Assembly (NCBI GenBank): GCA_009692765.1
Contig: SHYQ01000005.1
Span: 1 to 44,219, forward strand
DNA length: 44,219 nucleotides
Direction of reading: 5' to 3'
From: Dehalococcoidia bacterium
GTDB taxonomy: Bacteria; Chloroflexota; Dehalococcoidia; UBA2979
In this document: positions 15,484-23,851 of the stretch, one piece after another
Position numbering within the stretch: position 1 is the stretch's first letter
Layout of the letters: the number at the start of each line of letters is the position of its first letter
The notes under the pieces: generated by a model
Told to the model about the DNA's origin: nothing
What the model saw: only the letters and a program-made list of their open reading frames with translations
Databases searched by the model: none
Translations under genes and position numbers: made by a program

Positions 15484-15649
15484 CGTCCGCTCCTTGCTTC
15501 GTGGTCCGCGCCGGACGCCACGGCTGTGGTGGCGGCGCGAGACCGTGTGGGTGGCTGGTGACGCTGGCGTGTCGTGCGAGGTGCTCGCGGAGACCCCGGC
15601 AACGGGGCCGGCGAACCGGCTCGGCGCGCGCCCGTCGCGACCGCGAGCG

Positions 15650-15679
15650 ACTCTAGTGCGGGCACGTCCACCGGGTCAA
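15650..15679 (-). promoter_or_regulatory. Candidate promoter for the leftward acyl-CoA cluster
   Basis: On the minus strand TTGACC (plus 15674-15679) is followed after 18 bases by TAGAGT (plus 15650-15655). This is one of the best sigma-70-like matches in the window. It would give a leader of about 160 bases before the TTG start of the DUF35 gene. I see no clear operator palindrome around it, and nothing else recognisable between 15484 and 15650. Confidence 0.5.
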
Positions 15680-15743
15680 CCAAGGCGGTAATAGCGGGGG
15701 CGCCGACCCGGCCCGTTTCATTGCGCCCCGCACAGGCGGGTGC

Positions 15744-15772
15744 TAGTTTCCGAACACCGCTCGCACTAAACT
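15744..15772 (+). promoter_or_regulatory. Weak candidate promoter for the nuo operon
   Basis: TAAACT (15767-15772) in an AT-richer patch lies 35 bases before the nuoA GTG, with a poor -35 (TAGTTT, 15744-15749) at 17 bases. A promoter must lie in this divergent gap, but this exact site is only a guess. Confidence 0.3.
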
Positions 15773-15806
15773 CGGGCCGCCGAGAGCCCTCGGAAGGGAC
15801 GCGCTG

Positions 15807-16181
15807 GTGATTCCGGAGCAATTCGGACGCGTCGCGATCCTACTCGTCTTTGCGCTGGCGTTCCCGGTGCTGCCGCTGGCCGCGTCGTATCTCTTCGGCT
15901 GCCTGCGCTACCGCCCGGACAACCCGTCGCCGATCAAGCAGGCGACGTACGAGTGCGGCGTGGAGTCCGAGGGCACCTCGTGGGGGCAATTCCACGCCCG
16001 CTACTACCTCTTCGCGCTGGGCTTCGTGATCTTCGATGTCGACATCATCTTCCTGTACCCGTGGGCGGTGAACCACGCCGCCATGCCGGTGATCGTGCTG
16101 TTCAAGGCCGCGCTGTTCATCAGCATCCTCGCCTTCGGCCTCGCCTACGCGTGGCGGAAGCGCGCGCTGGAGTGGCGCTAG
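15807..16181 (+). CDS. nuoA: NADH-quinone oxidoreductase subunit A
   Basis: A 124-residue membrane subunit of complex I with three hydrophobic segments (about 8-28, 62-82 and 88-110). The family block YECGVESEGTSWGQFHARYYLFALGF and the following VIFDVDIIFLYPWA are fully conserved, including the acidic residues between helices 1 and 2 that sit near the quinone tunnel. The GTG start is supported by GGAAGGGA seven bases upstream. It is the first gene of the nuo run. In most operons nuoB follows, but here nuoC does, with overlapping reading frames. Confidence 0.95.
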   Translation: MIPEQFGRVAILLVFALAFPVLPLAASYLFGCLRYRPDNPSPIKQATYECGVESEGTSWGQFHARYYLFALGFVIFDVDIIFLYPWAVNHAAMPVIVLFKAALFISILAFGLAYAWRKRALEWR

Positions 16182-16789
16182 CCTTGCCCGCCGGACCGCG
16201 CCAGCTGGACGGGCACCGTGTGGCGGCGCGCCTGGGCGCGGCCCTGCCGGGCGCCGTCACGCGCGCCACGGACGAGTGGGTGGAGGTCGTCCCGGAGCGC
16301 GTGCAGGAGGCGCTCCGCTGGCTGCGCGACTCCGAGGAGTTCGATGCGGCGCAGCTGTCGGACCTCACCGCGGTCGACCGCCACACGCATTTCGAGGTCG
16401 TCTACCACCTCCAGTCGCTGGACCTGAACCACCAGGTGGTGGTGAAGGCAATCGTGGGCGACCACGAGGCCCCCGCGCTGCCGAGCGCGTACCCTGTCTA
16501 CAAGGGGGCGCTCTTGCAGGAACGCGAGGTGTACGACCTGATGGGGATCCGCTTCGCGGATCACCCCGACCTGCGGCGGCTGTTCCTGTGGGAGGGCTTC
16601 CCCGGTCACCCGCTGCGCAAGGACTTCCTCGGCATCGGTGGCGGGCAGACGAGCGGCCTGCGCCGCTTCCCGAACGAGGATCGCGCAGACCCCGACCGGC
16701 AGATGAACCGCGACAACCTCACCTCGCAGGAGATGCCGCGCGAAGCGGGCGGCCACGGTTCCGAGCATGTGGCGTCGGGAGGTCACTAG
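16172..16789 (+). CDS. nuoC: NADH-quinone oxidoreductase subunit C
   Basis: About 205 residues. The 30-kDa-subunit signature is clear: LTAVDRHTHFEVVYHLQS, then YKGALLQEREVYDLMGIRF and HPDLRRLFLWEGFPGHPLRKDF. NuoC is a peripheral-arm subunit that packs on NuoD. The C-terminal about 45 residues (after FLGIGGGQTSG) are polar and end GSEHVASGGH. Three starts are possible: GTG 16172, which overlaps nuoA by ten bases and is preceded by GGAAG; TTG 16184; and GTG 16220. I take 16172 because the fold needs the residues before VAARLGAALPG. It is a stand-alone NuoC and not the NuoCD fusion. Confidence 0.92.
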   Translation: MALALPAGPRQLDGHRVAARLGAALPGAVTRATDEWVEVVPERVQEALRWLRDSEEFDAAQLSDLTAVDRHTHFEVVYHLQSLDLNHQVVVKAIVGDHEAPALPSAYPVYKGALLQEREVYDLMGIRFADHPDLRRLFLWEGFPGHPLRKDFLGIGGGQTSGLRRFPNEDRADPDRQMNRDNLTSQEMPREAGGHGSEHVASGGH

Positions 16790-17917
16790 GTGGCCACGAC
16801 GAGCGACGCCGCGAACGACACGGCGAACGAGCCCTACGTCCTGAACATCGGCCCGCAGCACCCGTCCACGCACGGCGTGTTCCGCCTCCGCGTGGTGATG
16901 GACGGCGAGGTCATCCGCGATCTGGACATGATTGTCGGCTACCTCCACCGCTCGATGGAGAAGCTGGCCGAGGAGCGCACCTACACCCAGAACATCCCGT
17001 TCACCGACCGCGCCGACTACCTCGCGGCGATGTCGAACAACCTCGGCCTGTGCCTGGCCGTGGAGCGGCTGGCGGGCGTGGAGGTGCCGGAACGGGCGTC
17101 CTACCTGCGCGTGATCTTCGCGGAGCTGCAGCGCATCGCCAGCCACGCGATGGCCAACGGCACGCTGGTCTCCGACGCGGGCGCGTGGCAGACGCCGCTG
17201 CTCTACATGTTCCGCGAGCGCGAGAAGATCCTCGACCTGTTCGAGATGACCTGCGGCGCGCGACTGACCACGAACTACATGCGCATCGGCGGCGTGGCGT
17301 TCGATCCGCCCCCCGAGTTCTGGCCGGCGCTGCAAGAACTCGTCGACGAGCTGCCGGCGCGCATCGATGAGTACGCCTCGCTGGTGCAGGACAGCGAGAT
17401 CTTCCTCGCGCGCACGCGGAACGTCGGCGTGATCACGGCGGCGGACGCGATCAACGGCTCGCTCGTGGGCCCGGCGCTCCGCGGCTCGGGCGTGCCGTGG
17501 GACCTGCGCAAGGCGGAGCCGTACTGCGTGTACGACCGCATGGAGTTCGAGGTCCCGGTGGGGCGTCACGGCGACGTGTACGACCGCTTCATGGTGCGCA
17601 TGGAGGAGACGCGCCAGTCGACCGCGATCATCAAGCAGGCGATGGCGCAGATCCCCGGCGGGCCGCACAAGACCGACATCCCGCTGGCGCTGCGCCCCCC
17701 CGCAGGCGAGGTCTACGGGCGGGTGGAGGGGCCACGAGGTGAGTTGGGCTTCTACCTGGTCTCCGACGGCACCCCGGCGCCGTATCGCTTCCACATCCGC
17801 GCACCATCGCTGATCAACCTCTCGCTGCTGCGGGAGATGGCGGTGGGCGTCTCCTTGCCGGATGCTGTCGTCGCGCTCGGATCGCTCGACATCATCGTGG
17901 GAGACATCGATCGATGA
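16790..17917 (+). CDS. nuoD: NADH-quinone oxidoreductase subunit D
   Basis: A 375-residue 49-kDa-type subunit that lines the quinone-binding site with NuoB. Signatures are GPQHPSTHGVFRL, GYLHRSMEKLAEERTY, MSNNLGLCLAVERL, MTCGARLTTNYMRIGGV and the C-terminal LGSLDIIVGDIDR. The His and Tyr that bind quinone (HPSTHG and the Tyr of ERTYTQ) are present. GTG 16790 directly abuts the nuoC stop. The usual partner NuoB, which carries cluster N2 facing this site, is not encoded anywhere in the window. Confidence 0.96.
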   Translation: MATTSDAANDTANEPYVLNIGPQHPSTHGVFRLRVVMDGEVIRDLDMIVGYLHRSMEKLAEERTYTQNIPFTDRADYLAAMSNNLGLCLAVERLAGVEVPERASYLRVIFAELQRIASHAMANGTLVSDAGAWQTPLLYMFREREKILDLFEMTCGARLTTNYMRIGGVAFDPPPEFWPALQELVDELPARIDEYASLVQDSEIFLARTRNVGVITAADAINGSLVGPALRGSGVPWDLRKAEPYCVYDRMEFEVPVGRHGDVYDRFMVRMEETRQSTAIIKQAMAQIPGGPHKTDIPLALRPPAGEVYGRVEGPRGELGFYLVSDGTPAPYRFHIRAPSLINLSLLREMAVGVSLPDAVVALGSLDIIVGDIDR

Positions 17918-17934
17918 GTGATGAGTAGGGACCG

Positions 17935-19359
17935 ATGAGCCGCGCCGCCCTCCCTCCCGCGACGCCGATGGCGCGTCAGATCCTCGATCATCGCTCGCTA
18001 CTGCAGCGCGCGCGCACGCTCCCCGGCGAGGCGAGGGTGGCGCTGGCGCTGCTGGGGATCATGACGGTCGCGGCGCTGGCGGCGGTCGGCTACCTGGTGA
18101 TCGCGGGGACGCTGGACGGGCGCTGGTACGACATCCGCGACCTCGGCAACGGGACGTCGCACCTGGTGTACTGGATGGAGCGGCAGGGGTGGCATCCGGC
18201 GATCCCGTACCTGACGACGGGGCTGCTCGGCGGGCTGGGCATCCTGAGCCTCGTCGGGGGCTGGCTGGTGATCGGATCGTGGGTGGAGCGCCGCCTGCTC
18301 GCGAAGTTCCAGATCCGCCAGGGCCCGAACCGCAACGGCCCGTTCGGCCTCCTTCAGCCGATCGCCGACGCGCTGAAGCTCATCCAGAAGGAAGCGCTGA
18401 TCCCCATCGGCGCGGACCGACTGCTGTATTACCTGCCGCCCGTGCTGATCTTCATCCCCGCGATGCTCGGCTGGGCGCCGGTGCCGTGGGCCGCGAGGAT
18501 GTCGTACGTCGATATGAATGTAGGCGTGGTGTACGCGATTGCGATCTCATCGCTCGGCGTGCTCGCGGTGTTCCTCGCGGGCTGGTCGTCCAACAACCAC
18601 TACGCGCTGCTGGGCGCGATGCGCACCGTGGCGATGATGGTGTCGTACGAGATCCCGATCAGCATGACGCTGCTCAGCGTCGTGGTGCTCACCGGGTCGC
18701 TGCAGCTCTCGCAGATTGTAGCGTGGCAGCAGCAGTACCACGTCTGGCTGATCATCGTGCTGCCGCTGGCGGCGTTCACGTTCCTGTTCGCGAGCACCGC
18801 CGAGATCAACCGCACGCCGAACGACATCGGCGAGGCGGAGTCCGAGATCGTCGCTGGCTTCCACACGGAGTACTCCGGCATGAAAGCCGGGCTGTTCCTC
18901 GCCGTCGAACTCGGCAACGCGATCCTCGTGGGCGCGATGATGGCGACGTTCTTCCTCGGCGGGTACACGCTGTTCGGGTTGGAGACGTGGATCCCCGGCT
19001 ACCTGATCCTCGCGACGAAGATCGGCGCGGTGTACTTCGTGTTCGTGTGGCTGCGCGGCACACTGCCCCGGTTCCGCCTCGACCAGTTGATGGGCTTCGC
19101 GTGGAAGTTCCTGATCCCGCTCGCGATCGTGCAGCTGCTGGTGGTCGCGGTCGAGGCGCTCGTGATCGAGCAGTCTGGTCTGCCCGGCGTCGCCACCGTG
19201 AGCGGCGCGATCCTCGTGAACGCGCTGCTCACCTTCTTTGGCGTGCGCGCGTGGGCCAACGCCATCGGCTACCGGCCCGAGGCCGGCGCGTCGACGCCGA
19301 TCCTGACGACCGCCGTGGGCGGGCTCCGTGCCGCGGCGCGCCTCCAGGCGGTGCCGTAG
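17935..19359 (+). CDS. nuoH: NADH-quinone oxidoreductase subunit H with N-terminal extension
   Basis: A 474-residue integral membrane subunit, long for NuoH (usually 320-400). The conserved core begins around residue 95 with GGWLVIGSWVERRLLAKFQIRQGPNRNGPFGLLQPIADALKL and includes EIPISMTLL, the acidic INRTPNDIGEAESEIVAGFHTEYSGM loop and the RLDQLMGFAWKFLIP block. The about 90 extra N-terminal residues hold one clear hydrophobic helix (about 38-60). The ATG at 17935 has a TAGGGA site upstream. The stop shares its last base with the GTG of nuoJ, leaving no room for nuoI, which normally lies between H and J. Confidence 0.95.
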   Translation: MSRAALPPATPMARQILDHRSLLQRARTLPGEARVALALLGIMTVAALAAVGYLVIAGTLDGRWYDIRDLGNGTSHLVYWMERQGWHPAIPYLTTGLLGGLGILSLVGGWLVIGSWVERRLLAKFQIRQGPNRNGPFGLLQPIADALKLIQKEALIPIGADRLLYYLPPVLIFIPAMLGWAPVPWAARMSYVDMNVGVVYAIAISSLGVLAVFLAGWSSNNHYALLGAMRTVAMMVSYEIPISMTLLSVVVLTGSLQLSQIVAWQQQYHVWLIIVLPLAAFTFLFASTAEINRTPNDIGEAESEIVAGFHTEYSGMKAGLFLAVELGNAILVGAMMATFFLGGYTLFGLETWIPGYLILATKIGAVYFVFVWLRGTLPRFRLDQLMGFAWKFLIPLAIVQLLVVAVEALVIEQSGLPGVATVSGAILVNALLTFFGVRAWANAIGYRPEAGASTPILTTAVGGLRAAARLQAVP

Positions 19360-19886
19360 TGGAGTCGCCGGGCATCATCCTCGCGTTCTGGGTGCTGTCC
19401 GCGATCACGGTCGCGGGGTGCCTGCTGGTGATGGTCGCGCGCAACCTGCTGCACGCGCTGGTATTCCTGGTGCTGGCGTTCCTCGGCATGGCGGGGCTGT
19501 TCGTGACGCTGAGCGCGGACTTCATCGCGGTCGCGCAGATCCTGATCTACGCGGGTTCGATCGCGGTGCTGATGGTGTTCGCGATCATGCTGACGCCGCT
19601 CGCGGTGCGCGACAACGCGAACTCGCTGTACGTCCTGCCGGCGCTCGCGGCCGGCCTCGGCATGGCGGCGATCATCGGGTTCGTCGCGGTCAGCACGCCG
19701 TGGGCGGAACTGCAGGGCGACGCGCTGAAGCACAACGACCCGGTGACCACGGTGGCGGCGATCGGCGATCTGCTGCTCGGCCGCTACGTGTTGCCGTTCG
19801 AGGTGGCCTCGATCCTGCTGTTCTTCGCGCTGCTCGGCGCGATCGTGCTGGTTCGCGAGCGACGCAACGACGGGGATCCGTCGTGA
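19359..19886 (+). CDS. nuoJ: NADH-quinone oxidoreductase subunit J
   Basis: A 175-residue membrane subunit with five hydrophobic segments. The start region (IILAFWVLSAITVAGCLLVM), the ARNLLHALVFLVLAFLGMAGLFV block, and AQILIYAGSIAVLMVFAIMLT match NuoJ. The last of these contains the pi-bulge helix region that couples redox to proton transfer. The GTG overlaps the nuoH stop by one base, and the stop overlaps the nuoK GTG, so the genes are translationally linked. Confidence 0.93.
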   Translation: MESPGIILAFWVLSAITVAGCLLVMVARNLLHALVFLVLAFLGMAGLFVTLSADFIAVAQILIYAGSIAVLMVFAIMLTPLAVRDNANSLYVLPALAAGLGMAAIIGFVAVSTPWAELQGDALKHNDPVTTVAAIGDLLLGRYVLPFEVASILLFFALLGAIVLVRERRNDGDPS

Positions 19887-20236
19887 TCCTCGAAGGACTG
19901 AGCGTCACGCTGGCGCACTACCTCGCCGTCTCGGGCGTGATCTTCGGCATCGGCGCGGTGATCGCGCTGTCCAAGCGCAACGCCGTCGCCGTGCTCATGG
20001 GCATCGAGTTGATGCTGAACGCCGTGAACCTGACGCTGCTCGCGTTCTCGCGCTTCTCTTCTGCGTTCACGCAGGGTGGCGCGCAGGGCGGGGAGCCGTT
20101 ATCGGGGCACGTGTTCGTCGTCTTCGTGCTGACCGTGGCGGCCGCGGAGGCAGCGGTCGCGCTCGCGATGGCGGTGCTCGTGTACCGCCATCGCGAGACT
20201 GTGGACCTCGATCGCATCAACCTGCTGCGTGGCTAG
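19883..20236 (+). CDS. nuoK: NADH-quinone oxidoreductase subunit K
   Basis: A 117-residue membrane subunit with three hydrophobic helices. The conserved acidic residue of helix 2 is present in LMGIELMLNAVNLTLLAF, which forms part of the proton pathway between the antiporter-like subunits, and VVFVLTVAAAEAAVALAM carries the other conserved Glu. It is slightly longer than the 100-residue norm because of a Gly/Gln-rich loop (FTQGGAQGGEP). The GTG at 19883 overlaps the nuoJ stop. Confidence 0.94.
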   Translation: MILEGLSVTLAHYLAVSGVIFGIGAVIALSKRNAVAVLMGIELMLNAVNLTLLAFSRFSSAFTQGGAQGGEPLSGHVFVVFVLTVAAAEAAVALAMAVLVYRHRETVDLDRINLLRG

Positions 20237-20256
20237 GGGCGGGTAGGGGGCGCGGC

Positions 20257-20445
20257 ATGTGGGTGAAGTTCATGGACGTCGCGGACGGCTACGCCGCGGA
20301 GACGTGGCGCGAGGTGTTCAACCAGGAGGCGCTCTCCGTGCGCATCGTCCCGCCGATCGAGGTCGGTTCGATGGCGGACGCGCGTTCGATCTGGGTGCCG
20401 GACGGCAAGACGCACGTCGCGCGTGAAGTGTTGAACAAGATCTAA
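20257..20445 (+). CDS. Small DUF2007-like protein inside the nuo operon
   Basis: A 62-residue soluble protein placed between nuoK and nuoL; its stop shares a base with the nuoL ATG. The sequence suggests a ferredoxin-like beta-alpha-beta layout: VKFMDVADGY, then a helix AAETWREVFNQEAL, then VRIVPPIE, and a closing SIWVPDGKTHVAREVL. Placement of a helix that spans or replaces a long insertion followed by a strand and an AREVL-type final helix resembles the DUF2007 'putative signal transducing' family. No cysteines or membrane segment are present, so it is not an iron-sulfur subunit replacing NuoB or NuoI. Its coupling to nuoL implies co-production with complex I; a role in assembly or regulation is only inference. 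Confidence 0.7.
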   Translation: MWVKFMDVADGYAAETWREVFNQEALSVRIVPPIEVGSMADARSIWVPDGKTHVAREVLNKI

Positions 20446-22379
20446 TGCTGCTCCCCGCGATCCCCGAAGCCGCCGTCTGGGCGATCTACTTCGCGCCGCT
20501 GGTCGCGTTCCTGGTGATCGTGGCGGCGCTGCGCAGTCGCCCGCTGCTCGCCGGGCGGTTCGCGATCGGCGCGATCGGCGTGGCGTGGCTGCTTGCGATG
20601 TGGGCGCTGGACACCTCGATCGGGCTGGGCGGCGAGCCGGCGGACTTTGGCGTGCACCACTGGGTGTCGCTGTTCACGCTCGACGTGGAGTTCGGCGTCC
20701 GCCTGGACGGGCTGAGCGCGGTGATGATCGGCGTCGTCACCAGCATCTCGCTGCTCGTGCAGGTCTATTCGACCGGGTACATGGCGGGCGACGGCGGCTA
20801 CGCGCGCTTCTTCGCGTTCATGTCGCTGTTCACCATGTCGATGCTCGGACTGGTGATGGCGTCCAGCCTGCTCCAGTTGTTCGTCCACTGGGAGCTGGTC
20901 GGCCTCACCTCGTACCTGCTGATCGGCTTCTGGTTCCACCGGCCCAGCGCCGCCGCCGCCGCCAAGAAGGCGTTCATCGTCACGCGGTTCGGCGACTTCG
21001 GGTTCATGATCGCGGTGGTGCTGATCTGGGTGAACACCGGCACGTTCGACATCGCGGAGATCAACCACCTCGCGCACGCTGGGGAGATCGCGGTGCCCGT
21101 GCTCACCGGCTTCGTGCTGGGACTGTTTGCGGGCGCGGCGGGCAAGTCCGCGCAGTTCCCACTGCATTTCTGGCTGCCGGACGCGATGGAGGGGCCGACG
21201 CCCGTCTCCTCGATCGTGCACTCCGCGACGATGGTGGCGGCGGGCGTCTACCTGCTGCTGCGCTTCTTCGGCAGCGTCGAGGCGGCGCCGCAGGGGGTGC
21301 GCGACACGATCGCCTTCGTCGGCGCGTTCACGGCGATCTTCGCGGCGTCGATGGGCATCGTGGCGACGGACATCAAGCGGGTGTTGGCGTACTCGACGAT
21401 CTCGCAACTCGGCTACATGGTGATGGCGATCGGCCTCGGCGGGTACGTCGCCGCGATCTTCCACCTGTTCACGCACGCGTTCTTCAAGTCGCTGTTGTTT
21501 CAGGGCGCGGGCTCGTTGAGCCACGCGACGAACACTTTCGAGATGCCGCTGATGGGCGGCCTCCGCAAGTCGATGCCCATCACCTACTGGACGTTCCTGA
21601 TCGGATCGTTGTCGCTCGCCGGCATCTTCCCGCTCGCCGGCTTCTGGTCGAAGGACGAGATCCTGCTCGACGCGTGGACCCACAACCGGCTGTTGTGGGT
21701 CATCGGCACGGCGGTCGCGTTCATGACCGCGCTCTACATGCTCCGCGCGATCTTCATGATCTTCTTCGGCGAGTATCGCGGTGGCGCGGCGCCGGAGCAC
21801 GGGGGCCACGCGAGCCACCCGCACGAGTCACCGCGATCGATGGTCGCGCCGCTGATCCTGCTGTCGGTGGGCGCGACCTTCTTCGGGTTGTTCAACGTCG
21901 GCGGCGCGTTCGGCCACTTCGTCGAGGGAGCGCTCGACCCGGCGATCCGCCACTTCGAGTTCGAGGTGAACGAGATCGTGCTCGTGACGTCCACCGTCGC
22001 GGCGCTCGCCGGGATCGCGGTCGCCGCGGCGATCTACTACGCGCGGCGTCCCGAGTCTTCGATGGTGCGCGGTGCGCTGGGGCCGGTCCCAGCGGTGGTT
22101 GAGCGGCTGTACTACGTGAACGAGATCGCCGAGGACGGCGTGGTGCGCGGCGTCCTGCACGGCGGCGTGGGTCGGGCGGCTGCGGCGTTCGACCGGTACG
22201 TGGTGGACGGCATCGTGAACGGAGCGGGCGTCGTGACGCGGCTCGCGGGCGGCGTGCTGCGCCGCTCGATCACCGGGCAGTTGCAGGCATACACCTCGCT
22301 GTACGTGCTGGGCGTGGTGGTGGCGATCGGCGCGCTCTTCGTGCTCAGCGGCGGGGTGCTGGAACGGCTGGCGCCTTGA
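20445..22379 (+). CDS. nuoL: NADH-quinone oxidoreductase subunit L
   Basis: A 644-residue antiporter-like proton-pumping subunit with about 15-16 hydrophobic helices. Characteristic blocks are DGLSAVMIGVVTSISLLVQVYS, the Glu-containing HWELVGLTSYLLIGFW, KSAQFPLHFWLPDAM with its Lys, HLFTHAFFKSLLFQGAGS and the SLAGIFPLAGFWSKDEIL loop. A His-rich loop (GHASHPHESP) follows the central helices. The C-terminal stretch after about 540 has the long lateral helix and terminal membrane anchor expected of NuoL, which distinguishes it from NuoM and NuoN. The ATG at 20445 overlaps the stop of the small upstream gene. Confidence 0.96.
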   Translation: MLLPAIPEAAVWAIYFAPLVAFLVIVAALRSRPLLAGRFAIGAIGVAWLLAMWALDTSIGLGGEPADFGVHHWVSLFTLDVEFGVRLDGLSAVMIGVVTSISLLVQVYSTGYMAGDGGYARFFAFMSLFTMSMLGLVMASSLLQLFVHWELVGLTSYLLIGFWFHRPSAAAAAKKAFIVTRFGDFGFMIAVVLIWVNTGTFDIAEINHLAHAGEIAVPVLTGFVLGLFAGAAGKSAQFPLHFWLPDAMEGPTPVSSIVHSATMVAAGVYLLLRFFGSVEAAPQGVRDTIAFVGAFTAIFAASMGIVATDIKRVLAYSTISQLGYMVMAIGLGGYVAAIFHLFTHAFFKSLLFQGAGSLSHATNTFEMPLMGGLRKSMPITYWTFLIGSLSLAGIFPLAGFWSKDEILLDAWTHNRLLWVIGTAVAFMTALYMLRAIFMIFFGEYRGGAAPEHGGHASHPHESPRSMVAPLILLSVGATFFGLFNVGGAFGHFVEGALDPAIRHFEFEVNEIVLVTSTVAALAGIAVAAAIYYARRPESSMVRGALGPVPAVVERLYYVNEIAEDGVVRGVLHGGVGRAAAAFDRYVVDGIVNGAGVVTRLAGGVLRRSITGQLQAYTSLYVLGVVVAIGALFVLSGGVLERLAP

Positions 22380-23851
22380 TGCTGACGCTCTTCCTGCTGC
22401 TCCCCGCCGCCGGTGCGCTGCTCGCGCTGTTCCTGCCGAAGCACCGCGATCAGGACGCGAAGTGGATCGCGCTGCTCTTCGCGGGCGCCGCCTTCGCCGT
22501 CTCGATCGCCGTCTTCGCGCTCTTCGACGCGGCCCACGAGGGCTACCAGTTCGTGGATCGCTTCCAGTGGATCGCGGCGGAGACGGCGGGGTTCAGCATC
22601 ATGTACGCCGTCGGGGTCGACGGCCTGTCGGCGCCGCTGGTATTGCTGCTCGGCCTGCTCTCGGTCGTGTCGGTGCTCGTGTCGTGGCGCATCGAGGCGC
22701 ACGCGAAGCAGTACTTCGCGTGGCTGCTGCTGATGGAGAGCGCGGTCGCCGGGGTCTTCCTGTCGCTCGACCTGATCCAGTTCTTCCTGTTCTGGGAGCT
22801 GGAACTGCTGCCGATGTTCATGCTGATCAGCCAGTGGGGTAGCGGCCGCCGGCTCTACAGCGCGACAAAGTTCCTGCTCTACACGCTCGCCGGCTCGGCG
22901 TTCATGCTCGTCGGCTTCCTCGTGCTGGGTGCAGCGGCGGGCACCTTCGACATGGCGGAACTGGTTGAGACGCCGGTGACCGAGGCGGCCGTGCCGCTGA
23001 CGCTGGTGTTCTGGGCGATCATGCTCGCGTTCCTGGTGAAGCTGCCCGTCTTCCCGCTCCACACCTGGCTCCCCGATGCGCACACGGACGCGCCGACCGC
23101 CGTCTCCGTGATGCTCGCGGGGGTGCTGCTGAAGATGGGCGGCTACGGCATCATCCGCATCGCGCTGCCGATCCTGCCGCAGCAGGCGAGGGATGCGAGC
23201 CTGATGCTTGCCACGCTCGCCGGGTTCTCGATCCTGTGGGGCGCGGTGATCACGCTGCGCCAGACCGACCTGAAGCGGCTTGTGGCGTACTCGTCCGTGT
23301 CGCACATGGGGTACGTGCTGCTCGGCGTGTCGGCGATGGGCCCGCTCGCGCTCTCCGGCGCGGCGATGCAGATGTTCACGCACGGCACGATCACCGGCCT
23401 GCTGTTCGTGGTCGTCGGCCTGATCTACGACCGCACGCACACGCGCGAGATCGCAGAGATGTCTGGGCTGATGCACCGGATGCCGCTGGTCGGCACCGTG
23501 TTTGTGGTCGCCGGGCTCGCCTCGCTCGGGATGCCGGGCACCTCCGGCTTCGTCGCCGAGCTCACGACGTTCCTCGGATCGTTCGCGGCGCATCCCGTGG
23601 CGACCGCGGCGGGCATCTTCGGCGTGGTGCTGTCCGCCGGGTACATCCTGTGGACGGTGCAGCGCGTGCTGCACGGCCCGCCGTCCGAGCGCTGGCGTGA
23701 CCTCACGGACGCAACCGCGTGGTGGGAGGTCACCGCGATGGCGTCGCTGGTGATCGTGATCTTCGCCGTGGGCATCTACCCGGCGCTGCTGACGCACGCC
23801 GTGGAGGCGGGAATCGCGCCGATCGCCCACATCCTGGAGGGCGTCTCGTGA
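22379..23851 (+). CDS. nuoM: NADH-quinone oxidoreductase subunit M
   Basis: A 490-residue antiporter-like subunit with about 14 hydrophobic helices. NuoM marks are YAVGVDGLSAPLVLLLGLLS, FFLFWELELLPMFMLI with the key Glu, KLPVFPLHTWLPDAHTDAPT with the key Lys and AYSSVSHMGYVLLG. ATG 22379 overlaps the nuoL stop (TGATG); the in-frame TTG three bases earlier is less likely. It pumps protons in the distal membrane arm together with NuoL. Confidence 0.95.
   Translation: MLTLFLLLPAAGALLALFLPKHRDQDAKWIALLFAGAAFAVSIAVFALFDAAHEGYQFVDRFQWIAAETAGFSIMYAVGVDGLSAPLVLLLGLLSVVSVLVSWRIEAHAKQYFAWLLLMESAVAGVFLSLDLIQFFLFWELELLPMFMLISQWGSGRRLYSATKFLLYTLAGSAFMLVGFLVLGAAAGTFDMAELVETPVTEAAVPLTLVFWAIMLAFLVKLPVFPLHTWLPDAHTDAPTAVSVMLAGVLLKMGGYGIIRIALPILPQQARDASLMLATLAGFSILWGAVITLRQTDLKRLVAYSSVSHMGYVLLGVSAMGPLALSGAAMQMFTHGTITGLLFVVVGLIYDRTHTREIAEMSGLMHRMPLVGTVFVVAGLASLGMPGTSGFVAELTTFLGSFAAHPVATAAGIFGVVLSAGYILWTVQRVLHGPPSERWRDLTDATAWWEVTAMASLVIVIFAVGIYPALLTHAVEAGIAPIAHILEGVS

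Noticed and set aside
16172-19361. Hidden nuoB or nuoI within or between nuoA-C and nuoH-J
   Set aside because: I looked for the NuoB cysteine pattern and the two CxxCxxCxxxCP ferredoxin motifs of NuoI in all frames there; the genes overlap or abut and no such motifs are present.
20257-20445. Idea that the small nuo-operon gene replaces a missing iron-sulfur subunit
   Set aside because: It contains no cysteine at all and cannot carry a cluster.
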